From CAZRAL01 sp964598005 (GTDB lineage Bacteria; Pseudomonadota; Gammaproteobacteria; Burkholderiales; Usitatibacteraceae), in contig CAZRAL010000046.1 of the NCBI GenBank assembly GCA_964598005.1, positions 1 to 21,338 of the forward strand: DNA of 21,338 bases. Direction: 5' to 3'. The notes beneath the pieces were generated by a model. The model was given only the letters and a program-made list of their open reading frames with translations. It was not told the origin of the DNA and did no database searches. Positions within the stretch are counted from its first letter, which is position 1. Each line of letters opens with the position of its first letter. The position numbers and the translations under genes are program-made. Of this stretch, positions 1-7,471 are shown one piece after another.

Positions 1-50
1 ATGAATAAAATCATCATTCTAATAGCACGTCAGTAATCTTGAACAGGTTC
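1..50 (-). mobile_element. Terminal 50 bp of an unidentified insertion sequence (left window edge)
   Basis: Bases 1-50 are the exact reverse complement of 21288-21337 (50 of 50). On the right this sequence interrupts a transposase gene, so it is best read as the end of a second IS that runs out of the window on both sides. Its outer end reads GAACCTGTTC going into the element. The three flanking bases are TTA here and TAA at the other copy (read toward the IS), which would fit a TNA-type target as used by some IS5-family groups; that family assignment is a guess because no transposase of this element is visible. Confidence 0.6.
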
Positions 51-271
51 TAAGGGTCTTTTTGCGCTTGCGTTTCTGGTCTCGGCCCTATGGGCTATGG
101 GGCTTGCTCAATCAGGACGACGATTGCTTTTGCCAAATTCGCGTGATTTATTTGGCCGCCGTATCAGTTTTATCTGTTGATTTGAATTTTGCAGGGACGA
201 CTAAATAGCCTTTTTTGCGTGGCTGGCTTAGAATTCACCTCCCCCCCATTTCCCCGCAAATTCCTTTGAAC
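51..271. other. Region between IS end and mnmG, possible gene remnant
   Basis: About 220 bp without a convincing gene. One plus-strand frame is open from the IS junction to a TGA at 178-180 and would encode a hydrophobic stretch (LFALAFLVSALWAMGLA, from position 58) followed by a basic tail. This could be the broken C-terminus of a membrane protein cut by the IS, or chance. A weak promoter-like pair, TTGATT at 177-182 and TAAATA at 202-207 (19 bp spacer), lies ahead of mnmG. Nothing else is recognisable. Confidence 0.25.
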
Positions 272-2218
272 ATGGATTTTCCTGCACAGTTTGAGGTCAT
301 CGTTATTGGTGGCGGCCACGCTGGCACCGAAGCAGCTCTGGCCTCTGCGCGGCGCGGCGCACGCACCTTGTTATTGACGCATAGCATCGAAACATTGGGC
401 CAAATGTCGTGCAATCCTTCGATTGGCGGCATTGGAAAAGGCCATTTGGTCAAAGAGGTCGATGCGCTGGGCGGGGCCATGGCGCTGGCAACCGATGAGG
501 CAGGCATTCAATTTCGGACCCTTAATGCCAGTAAAGGCCCGGCCGTACGCGCCACTCGCGCCCAGGCCGACCGCGTGCTATATCGGGCCGCCATTCGCAA
601 GCGGCTGGAAAATCAGCCCAACCTATGGCTTTTTCAACAGGCCGTCGATGATTTAATTCTCGATGAAAATAATGGAAGTCCTCGCGTAACCGGCGTTATC
701 ACGCAAGTGGGGCTTCGCTTTTATGCTCTGGCAGTGGTGTTGACCGCCGGCACTTTTTTGGCGGGCAAGGTTCATGTCGGCTTGCAGAATTATGCGGCGG
801 GGCGGGCAGGCGATCCTCCTGCGGTCACCTTGGCCGCGCGATTGCGGGACATGGCGTTGCCGGTAGGCCGCCTGAAAACCGGCACGCCGCCCCGTATCGA
901 TGGCCGAACCATCGATTTTTCCAAACTTCAAGAGCAACCGGGTGATGCCCCCACGCCGGTATTTTCATTTTTGGGTTCGCGCGCGCTGCATCCGCAACAA
1001 ATATCGTGCTGGATTACCCATACCAATGCGCGCACGCACGATCACATTCGCGCGGGCCTGAATCGCTCGCCCATGTTTACCGGCGTGATCGAAGGCGTGG
1101 GGCCGCGTTATTGCCCCTCGATCGAAGACAAAATCCATCGCTTCGCCGATAAAGATACCCATCAAATTTTTCTCGAGCCCGAGGGCCTGACCACCCACGA
1201 AATTTACCCCAACGGCATATCGACCTCGTTGCCTTTCGATGTGCAATGGGATTTGGTGCGTTCGATTCGCGGGCTGGAGAATGCGCATATCCTGCGCCCC
1301 GGCTATGCAATCGAATACGATTATTTCGATCCGTGCAATCTTAAATCGACGCTGGAAACCAAATCCATTGGCGGGCTGTTTTTTGCCGGGCAGATCAACG
1401 GTACCACCGGCTATGAAGAAGCCGCTGCGCAAGGCTTGCTGGCAGGCTTGAATGCGGCCTTGCAGGTTCAGGGTGAAGAAGGCTGGAGCCCGCGTCGCGA
1501 CGAGGCTTATTTAGGGGTATTGGTCGACGATTTGATTACTCGCGGCGTGGCCGAGCCGTATCGCATGTTTACCAGCCGTGCCGAATACCGTCTGCAATTG
1601 CGTGAAGACAATGCTGATATGCGCTTGACGGAAACCGGCCGCAAACTGGGCATTGTCGACGATACGCGCTGGCAGGCCTTCGCCGAAAAACGCGAAGCCG
1701 TCGAGCGTGAGACGGCGCGCCTGAAGGCAACCTGGGTGCAGCCCGCCAAATTGCCTGTGGAAGAAACCATCCGGGTACTGGGGCAGCCTATCGAGCGCGA
1801 ATATTCCCTGTTCGACTTGTTACGCCGTCCCAACGTTGATTACTCCACGCTGATGACACTGCCGGGTTTCACTGGGGAACCGGCAGCAAGCGTGGCGCCA
1901 GAAGTGGCGGAACAGGTGGAAATCGCGGCGAAATATCAGGGCTACATCGATCGCCAGCAGGAAGAAATTGCCCGCAACCGCGGGCAGGAACAGACGCATC
2001 TGCCCAAGGAAATTGATTACGCACAGGTGCGCGGGCTGTCGCACGAAGTGCAATTGAAACTGAATCAGCACAAGCCGGAAACGATCGGTCAGGCCAGCCG
2101 TATTCAGGGTATTACACCGGCGGCGATTTCATTATTGCTGGTGCATGTCAAACGCGGATTTGCAGGAGCGCAAATTCAAACGGCTGATAATGAAGCCAAC
2201 CTGAAACAAAGCGCGTGA
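272..2218 (+). CDS. mnmG: tRNA uridine-5-carboxymethylaminomethyl modification enzyme MnmG (GidA)
   Basis: FAD-dependent subunit of the MnmE-MnmG complex, which makes the 5-carboxymethylaminomethyl group on the wobble uridine of certain tRNAs in the cytoplasm. I start at ATG 272, giving 648 residues, the usual family length; a TTG at 215 would add 19 residues that do not look like the family N-terminus, and no clear Shine-Dalgarno is seen. Visible landmarks: the dinucleotide-binding loop GGGHAG at residues 13-18, the conserved SCNPSIGGIGKGHL stretch near residue 46, the FAGQINGTTGYEEAAAQG motif near 390, and the SRAEYRLQLREDNAD motif in the C-terminal half. The stop overlaps the GTG start of rsmG by 4 bp. 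This gene commonly heads a mnmG-rsmG-parA-parB block. Family assignment is certain; the exact start is fairly sure. Confidence 0.97.
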   Translation: MDFPAQFEVIVIGGGHAGTEAALASARRGARTLLLTHSIETLGQMSCNPSIGGIGKGHLVKEVDALGGAMALATDEAGIQFRTLNASKGPAVRATRAQADRVLYRAAIRKRLENQPNLWLFQQAVDDLILDENNGSPRVTGVITQVGLRFYALAVVLTAGTFLAGKVHVGLQNYAAGRAGDPPAVTLAARLRDMALPVGRLKTGTPPRIDGRTIDFSKLQEQPGDAPTPVFSFLGSRALHPQQISCWITHTNARTHDHIRAGLNRSPMFTGVIEGVGPRYCPSIEDKIHRFADKDTHQIFLEPEGLTTHEIYPNGISTSLPFDVQWDLVRSIRGLENAHILRPGYAIEYDYFDPCNLKSTLETKSIGGLFFAGQINGTTGYEEAAAQGLLAGLNAALQVQGEEGWSPRRDEAYLGVLVDDLITRGVAEPYRMFTSRAEYRLQLREDNADMRLTETGRKLGIVDDTRWQAFAEKREAVERETARLKATWVQPAKLPVEETIRVLGQPIEREYSLFDLLRRPNVDYSTLMTLPGFTGEPAASVAPEVAEQVEIAAKYQGYIDRQQEEIARNRGQEQTHLPKEIDYAQVRGLSHEVQLKLNQHKPETIGQASRIQGITPAAISLLLVHVKRGFAGAQIQTADNEANLKQSA

Positions 2219-2880
2219 GCACCAGACCCATGACCAATACACAAGAAAAAAACTTATCCGCATTGTTAGACGAGGGATTGGCGCAAATGGCACTAGCCCT
2301 GTCAGCAAATCAACGGGAAAAAATACGGGCCTACGTCGAATTGCTGGCCAAATGGAACCAGACCTACAACCTTACCGCCGTGCGCGAGCCGGAGCGCATG
2401 ATCGGGCTGCATATTCTGGATAGCCTGGCGGTGCTGCCGCATATAGCCCCCGCACAACGCATTCTCGATGTCGGCACGGGTGGCGGCTTGCCCGGCATAC
2501 CGCTGGCGATCGCCAACCCCGACTGGCAAATTACCCTGCTGGATAGCCTGCAAAAAAAGACCACCTTTGTGCGCCAGGCTATTAGCGAATTGGCGCTCGT
2601 CAATGCCACAGTAGTCTGCGAGCGCGTGGAGCAGTTTTCGCCCACTGAAAAATTCGACGTCATCATTTCGCGGGCCTTTGCCGAACTGGCTGACTTTGTA
2701 AAAGGCGCGGCACATCTCCTGGCCGATGGCGGAAAAATGCTGGCCATGAAAGGCCTGCATCCGTACGACGAAATCGCCCGCCTGCCAACCACACATCGGG
2801 TCACACAAGTCATTGAACTAACGGTACCGCAAATCGAAGGCAAGCGGCACCTGGTGGTAATCGAGAAAAATCTGCCATGA
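2215..2880 (+). CDS. rsmG: 16S rRNA (guanine-N7) methyltransferase RsmG (GidB)
   Basis: SAM-dependent enzyme that methylates N7 of G527 (E. coli numbering) in 16S rRNA; loss in other bacteria gives low-level streptomycin resistance. The product has 221 residues from GTG 2215, or 216 from ATG 2230. The GTG overlaps the mnmG stop by 4 bp, which supports coupling, but the ATG cannot be excluded. The SAM-binding loop is ILDVGTGGGLPGIPLAI at 83-99. The NLTAV motif is at 52-56, and ISRAFAEL at 151-158 is the family's substrate-side motif. Its own stop overlaps parA in an ATGA arrangement, so mnmG, rsmG and parA are probably one translationally coupled operon. Confidence 0.96.
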   Translation: MSTRPMTNTQEKNLSALLDEGLAQMALALSANQREKIRAYVELLAKWNQTYNLTAVREPERMIGLHILDSLAVLPHIAPAQRILDVGTGGGLPGIPLAIANPDWQITLLDSLQKKTTFVRQAISELALVNATVVCERVEQFSPTEKFDVIISRAFAELADFVKGAAHLLADGGKMLAMKGLHPYDEIARLPTTHRVTQVIELTVPQIEGKRHLVVIEKNLP

Positions 2881-3650
2881 AAGTATTCGCGGTCGCCAAC
2901 CAAAAAGGCGGGGTCGGTAAAACTTCGATTGCCGTCAACCTTGCCGCTACATTGGCGCACTACGGCCAACGCGTATTGCTGATCGACCTCGATCCGCAGG
3001 GCAACGCCACCACCGGCAGCGGTGTCGATAAAAGCAGTCTCGGCAAAACTTTGTACGGCGTGCTGCTCGGCGAATATCCCGCTGCGGAGGCGCGCGTGCG
3101 CACCGAAAGCAACTACGACGTGCTGCCCGCCAACCGCGAGCTGGCCGGTGCGGAAATCGAATTGGTCGAAATCGAAAAGCGCGAATTTCGCCTGCGCAGC
3201 GCGCTGGAAAGCGTATCCGTCGATTACGATTTTGCCGTCATCGATTGCCCGCCCGCATTGAACATGCTGACCGTCAACGCACTGGCCGCCGCCGATTCGG
3301 TGATCATCCCCATGCAGTGCGAGTACTACGCGCTCGAAGGCCTGAGCGACCTGGTGGGCACCTTGCGCAAGGTCAAGGCCAACCTCAATCCGAAAATCGA
3401 AATCGAGGCACTGGTGCGCACCATGTTCGATCCGCGCTCCGCGCTCACCAATCAGGTTTCGGAAGAACTCAAAAGCCACTTCGGCGAAAAGGTTTTCGAT
3501 ACCGTCATTCCGCGCAACATCCGCATTGCCGAAGCCCCCTCTTTTGGCAAATCGGTCATCGCGCACGATCCCCTGTCCAAAGGCGCGGTGGCGCACATGG
3601 CGTTTGCGCGCGAGTTGCTGGCGCGGCAGGGCATAAAAGTAGCGGCGTGA
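2877..3650 (+). CDS. parA: Chromosome partitioning ATPase ParA (Soj)
   Basis: Deviant Walker A ATPase that works with ParB and parS to segregate the chromosome origin. It has 257 residues, typical of short chromosomal ParA proteins without an N-terminal DNA-binding domain. Visible: the deviant Walker A motif KGGVGKTS at residues 10-17 with the signature lysine at 10; the A' motif DLDPQGN at 37-43; Walker B VIDCPPAL at 121-128; and the family stretch PMQCEYYALEGLSDL at 145-159. ATG 2877 overlaps the rsmG stop (ATGA). Unusually, parB does not follow directly: a 217 bp gap with palindromic repeats separates them. Confidence 0.97.
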   Translation: MKVFAVANQKGGVGKTSIAVNLAATLAHYGQRVLLIDLDPQGNATTGSGVDKSSLGKTLYGVLLGEYPAAEARVRTESNYDVLPANRELAGAEIELVEIEKREFRLRSALESVSVDYDFAVIDCPPALNMLTVNALAAADSVIIPMQCEYYALEGLSDLVGTLRKVKANLNPKIEIEALVRTMFDPRSALTNQVSEELKSHFGEKVFDTVIPRNIRIAEAPSFGKSVIAHDPLSKGAVAHMAFARELLARQGIKVAA

Positions 3651-3743
3651 TGCAGAGAATTTTGAGTGTTTATGAATAGCTGGTGTACGCAAACAGAGGC
3701 AACGACCCTATGAAAATGGCTGTTCCAACAATAAACTACCATC

Positions 3744-3849
3744 GTCATTCCCGCGAAAGCGGGAATCCAGCGACTTTGTTGTGGGGAACTCGTCATCACA
3801 AAACACACCAACGCCACTGGGCCCCCGCCTGCGCGGGGGCAAACCCTGA
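3744..3849. repeat. Composite REP-like palindromes between parA and parB
   Basis: Two near-perfect hairpins: arms ATTCCCGC (3747-3754) and GCGGGAAT (3759-3766) around a GAAA loop, and arms GCCCCCGC (3821-3828) and GCGGGGGC (3833-3840) around CTGC. The second, with its trailing GCAAACCCTGA, recurs near 11,140-11,216. The two hairpins face each other and may form the ends of one imperfect element of about 105 bp. They make up most of the 217 bp gap between parA and parB. Confidence 0.75.
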
Positions 3850-3867
3850 CAGGAAATACAGCGCACC

Positions 3868-4746
3868 ATGATTAAATCAAAAGGACTGGGCCGCGGCCTC
3901 GATGCACTGCTCGGCGGCGATAAGGGAATGGGGGCCGGCATCGCCAACGCCGCGCAAGAGGGCGAATTGCGCGAGCTTCCCATCGGCCAGCTAAAGCCGG
4001 GCAAATACCAGCCGCGCACCCGCATGGACAAAGCCGCACTGGAAGAGCTGGCGCAGTCCATCACGCAGCGCGGCATCGTGCAGCCGATCCTGGTGCGCAG
4101 CGTCGCGGCGGGCAAATACGAAATCGTGGCAGGCGAACGGCGCTGGCGCGCCGCGCAAATCGCCGGCCTCGCCACCGTTCCGGCGCTGGTGCGCGAGATT
4201 GCCGACGATGCGGCGCTCGGCATTGGCCTCATCGAAAACATCCAGCGCGAAGACCTGAATGCGATGGAAGAGTCGGCAGGTATTCGCCGGCTCATCGATG
4301 AATTCAAACTGACGCATGAAGAGGCCGCGCAAGCAGTAGGCCGCTCGCGTGCCGCAGTGACCAACCTGCTGCGGCTACTGGAATTGGCCAAGCCAGTACA
4401 GGACATGCTGATGGAGGGCAAACTGGACATGGGCCATGCGCGCGCCTTGCTCTCGCTGGCCAAAGCCACGCAAGTCGAGCTGGCGCACCAAATCGTATTG
4501 AAAGCGCTGAGCGTTCGTGAAGCTGAGCGGCTGGTTAAAGTCGCCATGACGCCATCGTCATCCAAAGCGCATAAATCAGCCTTGCGTGGTGATGCCGATA
4601 CGCGCCGGCTGGAAAACGAACTGGCCGAAAAGCTCGGCACGCACGTTGCGCTCAAGACAGGCAAGAACGGCAAAGGGACATTGATCATCGACTTTCACAG
4701 TTTCGAACATTTGGATGGAATACTCGAGCGCACCAAACTGAAATAG
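3868..4746 (+). CDS. parB: Chromosome partitioning protein ParB (Spo0J)
   Basis: parS-binding CTP-dependent clamp that loads and spreads near the replication origin and stimulates ParA. It has 292 residues, normal for the family. Visible: the N-terminal ParA-contact motif LGRGLDALL at 7-15; QPRT at 48-51; the CTP-binding arginine patch GERRWRA at 89-95; ENIQREDLN at 123-131; a helix-turn-helix at about 149-170 (LTHEEAAQAVGRSRAAVTNL); and a C-terminal dimerisation segment ending ERTKLK. A weak purine-rich site (AGGAAA) lies 12-13 bp before the ATG. No full parS site (the known 16 bp palindrome) was found by eye in the window. The gap to parA means parB may rely on its own promoter or on readthrough across the hairpins. 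Confidence 0.97.
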   Translation: MIKSKGLGRGLDALLGGDKGMGAGIANAAQEGELRELPIGQLKPGKYQPRTRMDKAALEELAQSITQRGIVQPILVRSVAAGKYEIVAGERRWRAAQIAGLATVPALVREIADDAALGIGLIENIQREDLNAMEESAGIRRLIDEFKLTHEEAAQAVGRSRAAVTNLLRLLELAKPVQDMLMEGKLDMGHARALLSLAKATQVELAHQIVLKALSVREAERLVKVAMTPSSSKAHKSALRGDADTRRLENELAEKLGTHVALKTGKNGKGTLIIDFHSFEHLDGILERTKLK

Positions 4747-5006
4747 CGGGGAGCTAAAAAATATAAACCCAGTATTGGCGCGCCTTTCCAGCCAAAAAGC
4801 CTTCAAAACCCGCACCAATGCTTGGTTTGTGAGCTTTGGGAACGCTTTGAATAACCTTTAATGTCTTATTAATTGAGTGGTTGACTATAATGCGGTATTT
4901 ACCCTCTTGTCACCCAGCCCGCGATTTTCTGACTGCCGGACATCAAAATGCGCTTTCGCCATACAGTACGGCGTAAAGGCTGGTTCATGGTTCAATAATG
5001 TGTTTT
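4747..5006. other. Intergenic region parB to livK, first part
   Basis: No gene seen. It holds a 3' palindromic element (4773-4819) and a TTGACTATAAT string at 4881-4891. The TATAAT could be a -10 box but has no good -35 at the right distance. In many betaproteobacteria the atp operon follows parB; nothing here encodes an ATP synthase subunit. Confidence 0.4.
4773..4819 (+). repeat. Post-stop palindromic element, copy 1
   Basis: It begins TATTGGCGCGCCTTTC and ends CCCGCACCAAT; the ends are inverted repeats (ATTGG / CCAAT). It starts 26 bp after the parB stop. Related copies stand 30 bp after purD (12443-12489) and 29 bp after the DUF4276 gene (13950-13998). The shared position suggests a role at transcript 3' ends, although there is no T-run. 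Confidence 0.6.
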
Positions 5007-5038
5007 AGCGCTTTCCAAAGCGCTACATGTAGCGCGCT
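5007..5038. promoter_or_regulatory. Nested perfect palindromes, candidate operator for livK
   Basis: Three overlapping palindromes: AGCGCTTT-CC-AAAGCGCT (5007-5024), GCGCTACATGTAGCGC (5020-5035, perfect 16 bp), and AGCGCGCT (5031-5038). They sit immediately upstream of the livK -35 box (5047), which is where an activator or repressor would bind. The regulator is not known from this window. An alternative is that they are another structural repeat. Confidence 0.45.
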
Positions 5039-5046
5039 GTACTACA

Positions 5047-5076
5047 TTGACAGCACTGAAAGTAGCTCTGCATAAT
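5047..5076 (+). promoter_or_regulatory. Sigma-70-type promoter for livK
   Basis: A perfect -35 TTGACA at 5047-5052, an 18 bp spacer and -10 CATAAT at 5071-5076. The start of transcription would fall near 5083, leaving a leader of about 30 nt that contains an AGAGGA ribosome binding site at 5102-5107 before ATG 5114. Confidence 0.7.
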
Positions 5077-5113
5077 CGACTATTTGTTTCAATACCCAAA
5101 TAGAGGATATACG

Positions 5114-6382
5114 ATGAAATTCACACACAAAATCAGTTTTGCTACATTGATCGTCATGGGCCTCATTGGCTGCGACCAAAAGGAAGAACCCAAACCATCC
5201 CCAGCTGCACCTAAAGCGCAGGCTCCAGCTGAGCCTTCGGTGATGGTAAAAATCGCCCATGCCGGCCCGCTGACAGGCAGCATTGCGCATTTGGGTAAAG
5301 ACGACGAAAACGGTGTGGCACTTGCCATTACTCGGGCCAACACACAAAAAATAAAAATCGATGGCAAATTGGTCAATTTCGTCATGCAAAGCGAAGATGA
5401 CCAGGCTGACCCCAAGATCGGTACTACCGTTGCACAGAAGCTAGTAGATGCGAAGGTGGTTGCTGTCATTGGCCATCTAAATTCTGGTGTATCGATTCCG
5501 GCTTCGGAAATTTACGATAAGGCGGGCATTCCGATGATTTCAGGCTCAGCCACCAATCCCAAACTGACCGAACGCGGATTGAAAGCCGTATTCCGCACCG
5601 TGGGCCGCGATGATCAGCAAGGCCCTGCATTAGCCGCCTATATCGCCAATGAATTGAAGGGCAAAAAAGTGGCGCTGATCGATGATAAAACATCCTACGG
5701 CGAAGGGCTGGCCAATGAAGTGGAAAAAACCCTGAAAGCCGCCAAAGTAGGGGTTGTCGCCCGCGAACGCACCACCGACAAGGAAACCGACTTCAAAGCC
5801 ATTCTCACCAAAATCAAAGCCAAGAATCCGGATGTCATCTTCCACGGTGGCATGGATGCGACGGGAGGCCCTTTGCTGAAACAGGCGCGCGAACTGGGCA
5901 TCAAGGCTGTCCTGGCTTTCGGTGACGGCGCTTGCACTAACGAAATGTCCAAGCTGGCTGGGAATGCTGCCAATGGTCTGGTCTGTTCACAAGCCGGGTT
6001 GCCTACTGAAGCGGCAAGCAAGGAATTTCTGACCGCGTTCAATGCCAAGTACGGTGAAGTAAAGCAATACGCTCCCTATTTCTACGATAGCACGCTGGCC
6101 GTGATCGAAGCCATGAAAAAAGCTAACTCGGTAGATCCGGTCAAATTTACTCCGGAGCTTTTCAACGTCAGCTTTATCGGCGCGACGGGTAGGGTCGAAT
6201 TTGATGCCAAGGGCGATCGCAAGGAAACTGAAATTACCATTTTCAAAATGACTGACGGTAAACTTGTGCCGATCTCTGTCGTGAAAAATGGGATAGCCAC
6301 TGCCTTCGCCGCCGCCCCCAACGCTACACCAGCTGCGCCTGCCACGACGCCAGCCCAACCTGCCGAGGCAGCGAAAAAATAA
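5114..6382 (+). CDS. livK: Branched-chain amino acid ABC transporter substrate-binding lipoprotein (LivK-like)
   Basis: Binding protein of a LivKHMGF-type importer (leucine/isoleucine/valine or related compounds; substrate not proven). I start at ATG 5114, 6 bp after AGAGGA, giving 422 residues; a TTG at 5084 has no support. Residues 1-20 form a lipoprotein signal ending LIGC with the acylated cysteine at 20. Residue +2 is Asp, the classical inner-membrane retention signal in enterobacteria. A Pro/Ala/Lys-rich linker (about 22-42) leads to the periplasmic-binding-protein fold (VMVKIAHAGPLTGSIAHLG at 43-61, then VIGHLNSGVSIPASEIY). The last 24 residues are a Pro/Ala/Thr-rich tail. Gram-negative LivJ/LivK proteins are usually free in the periplasm, so the anchor and two low-complexity ends are notable. 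A strong promoter precedes it and a strong terminator follows. Confidence 0.92.
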   Translation: MKFTHKISFATLIVMGLIGCDQKEEPKPSPAAPKAQAPAEPSVMVKIAHAGPLTGSIAHLGKDDENGVALAITRANTQKIKIDGKLVNFVMQSEDDQADPKIGTTVAQKLVDAKVVAVIGHLNSGVSIPASEIYDKAGIPMISGSATNPKLTERGLKAVFRTVGRDDQQGPALAAYIANELKGKKVALIDDKTSYGEGLANEVEKTLKAAKVGVVARERTTDKETDFKAILTKIKAKNPDVIFHGGMDATGGPLLKQARELGIKAVLAFGDGACTNEMSKLAGNAANGLVCSQAGLPTEAASKEFLTAFNAKYGEVKQYAPYFYDSTLAVIEAMKKANSVDPVKFTPELFNVSFIGATGRVEFDAKGDRKETEITIFKMTDGKLVPISVVKNGIATAFAAAPNATPAAPATTPAQPAEAAKK

Positions 6383-6400
6383 CGCGGCCATAGCCAAAAC

Positions 6401-6436
6401 AAACGGCACCTGTCCTCGCGACAGGTGCCGTTTTTT
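6401..6436 (+). terminator. Rho-independent terminator after livK
   Basis: A perfect 14 bp stem (6401-6414 with 6420-6433), a 5-nt loop CTCGC, and a run of six T at 6431-6436, 18 bp after the livK stop. It should end or attenuate the livK transcript before livH, so the binding protein would be made in excess over the membrane parts. Confidence 0.9.
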
Positions 6437-6462
6437 ATATGCCCTGTTAATATCTCTTTCGC

Positions 6463-7461
6463 ATGGATATTTTTTTACAACAACTCATCAACGGTCTCAC
6501 CCTAGGCTGCGTCTACGCTGTCGTCGCGCTGGGCTATACGATGGTCTATGGAATCATCCAGCTGATTAATTTTGCGCATGGCGAAGTGGTCATGATTGGC
6601 GCCATGGTCGCATTTTCCGTTATCACACTACTGGCCGGCACGGGCATGCCGCCGGTGCTGATCGTGCTATGCGGCGCGCTGATTGCGATTCCTGCCTGCA
6701 TGGCTATTGGATATACCGTTGAGCGTATCGCTTACCGCCCCCTGCGCAGGGCCCCGCGGTTGGCGCCGTTGATTACCGCCATCGGCATTTCAATCATCCT
6801 GCAACATCTGGCACTCCTGATCTGGGGCCGCAGCAATATTCCTTTTCCGCAGATCATCGGAATCGTGCCTATTTATCTCGGCAGCAGTGAAAACGCCGCC
6901 ACCATCACCAACGTGCAAATCGCCATCATCGTCACCTCGATTACCATGATGATCGGGCTTCTGCTTCTGGTACACAAAACCCGCATCGGCATCGCCATGC
7001 GCGCCACGTCGCAAAACGCGCAGGTGGCGGGATTGATGGGTGTGAACATCAATAACATCATTTCCTTTACCTTTGTCATTGGTGCGGGCCTGGGCGCGAT
7101 TGCAGGTGTGATGGTCGGCACCTCTTACGGCATTGCCCATTATCAAATGGGGTTTTTGCTCGGCCTGAAAGCCTTCTCCGCAGCCGTGCTGGGCGGGATC
7201 GGCAACCTCGGCGGCGCCGTACTCGGCGGGTTGCTGATGGGCCTGATCGAAGCGCTGGGCGCGGGCTACATGGGCGACGCTACCAACGTATGCTTCTTGA
7301 ACGATTGGTTGCCGGGCTTTACTGCGCTGTGCGAGGCTAATCCGAATTCGAGCCTGTTCGGCAGCAACTACAAGGATGTGTACGCATTCATTGTGCTCAT
7401 TCTCGTTCTGGTGTTCAAACCGCAGGGACTACTCGGTGAACGCGTGGGTGATCGTGCATGA
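6463..7461 (+). CDS. livH: Branched-chain amino acid ABC transporter permease LivH
   Basis: One of two inner-membrane permeases of the importer. It has 332 residues from ATG 6463 and is almost entirely hydrophobic helices. Typical family stretches are INGLTLGCVYAVVALGYTMV at 9-28, INFAHGEVVMIGA at 35-47, VERIAYRPLRRAPRLAPLIT at 86-105, and the cytoplasmic coupling loop TRIGIAMRATSQNAQVAGLM at 173-192. It lies 27 bp after the livK terminator, with no obvious Shine-Dalgarno, so it depends on readthrough or a weak promoter in the gap. livM follows 10 bp after its stop. Confidence 0.95.
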   Translation: MDIFLQQLINGLTLGCVYAVVALGYTMVYGIIQLINFAHGEVVMIGAMVAFSVITLLAGTGMPPVLIVLCGALIAIPACMAIGYTVERIAYRPLRRAPRLAPLITAIGISIILQHLALLIWGRSNIPFPQIIGIVPIYLGSSENAATITNVQIAIIVTSITMMIGLLLLVHKTRIGIAMRATSQNAQVAGLMGVNINNIISFTFVIGAGLGAIAGVMVGTSYGIAHYQMGFLLGLKAFSAAVLGGIGNLGGAVLGGLLMGLIEALGAGYMGDATNVCFLNDWLPGFTALCEANPNSSLFGSNYKDVYAFIVLILVLVFKPQGLLGERVGDRA

Positions 7462-7471
7462 AAGCGCGCGC

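Noticed and set aside
2364..3692. A 442-codon open frame on the minus strand
   Set aside because: Antisense to rsmG and parA, both clear; the open frame is a by-product of codon bias.
4881..4891. TTGACTATAAT as a promoter
   Set aside because: The -35-like and -10-like parts overlap with no spacer, and no good -35 lies about 17 bp before the TATAAT.
4948..5000. A 16-codon ORF (MRFRHTVRRKGWFMVQ) as a leader peptide or atpI remnant
   Set aside because: No ribosome binding site, no run of regulatory codons and no similarity to AtpI that I can see.
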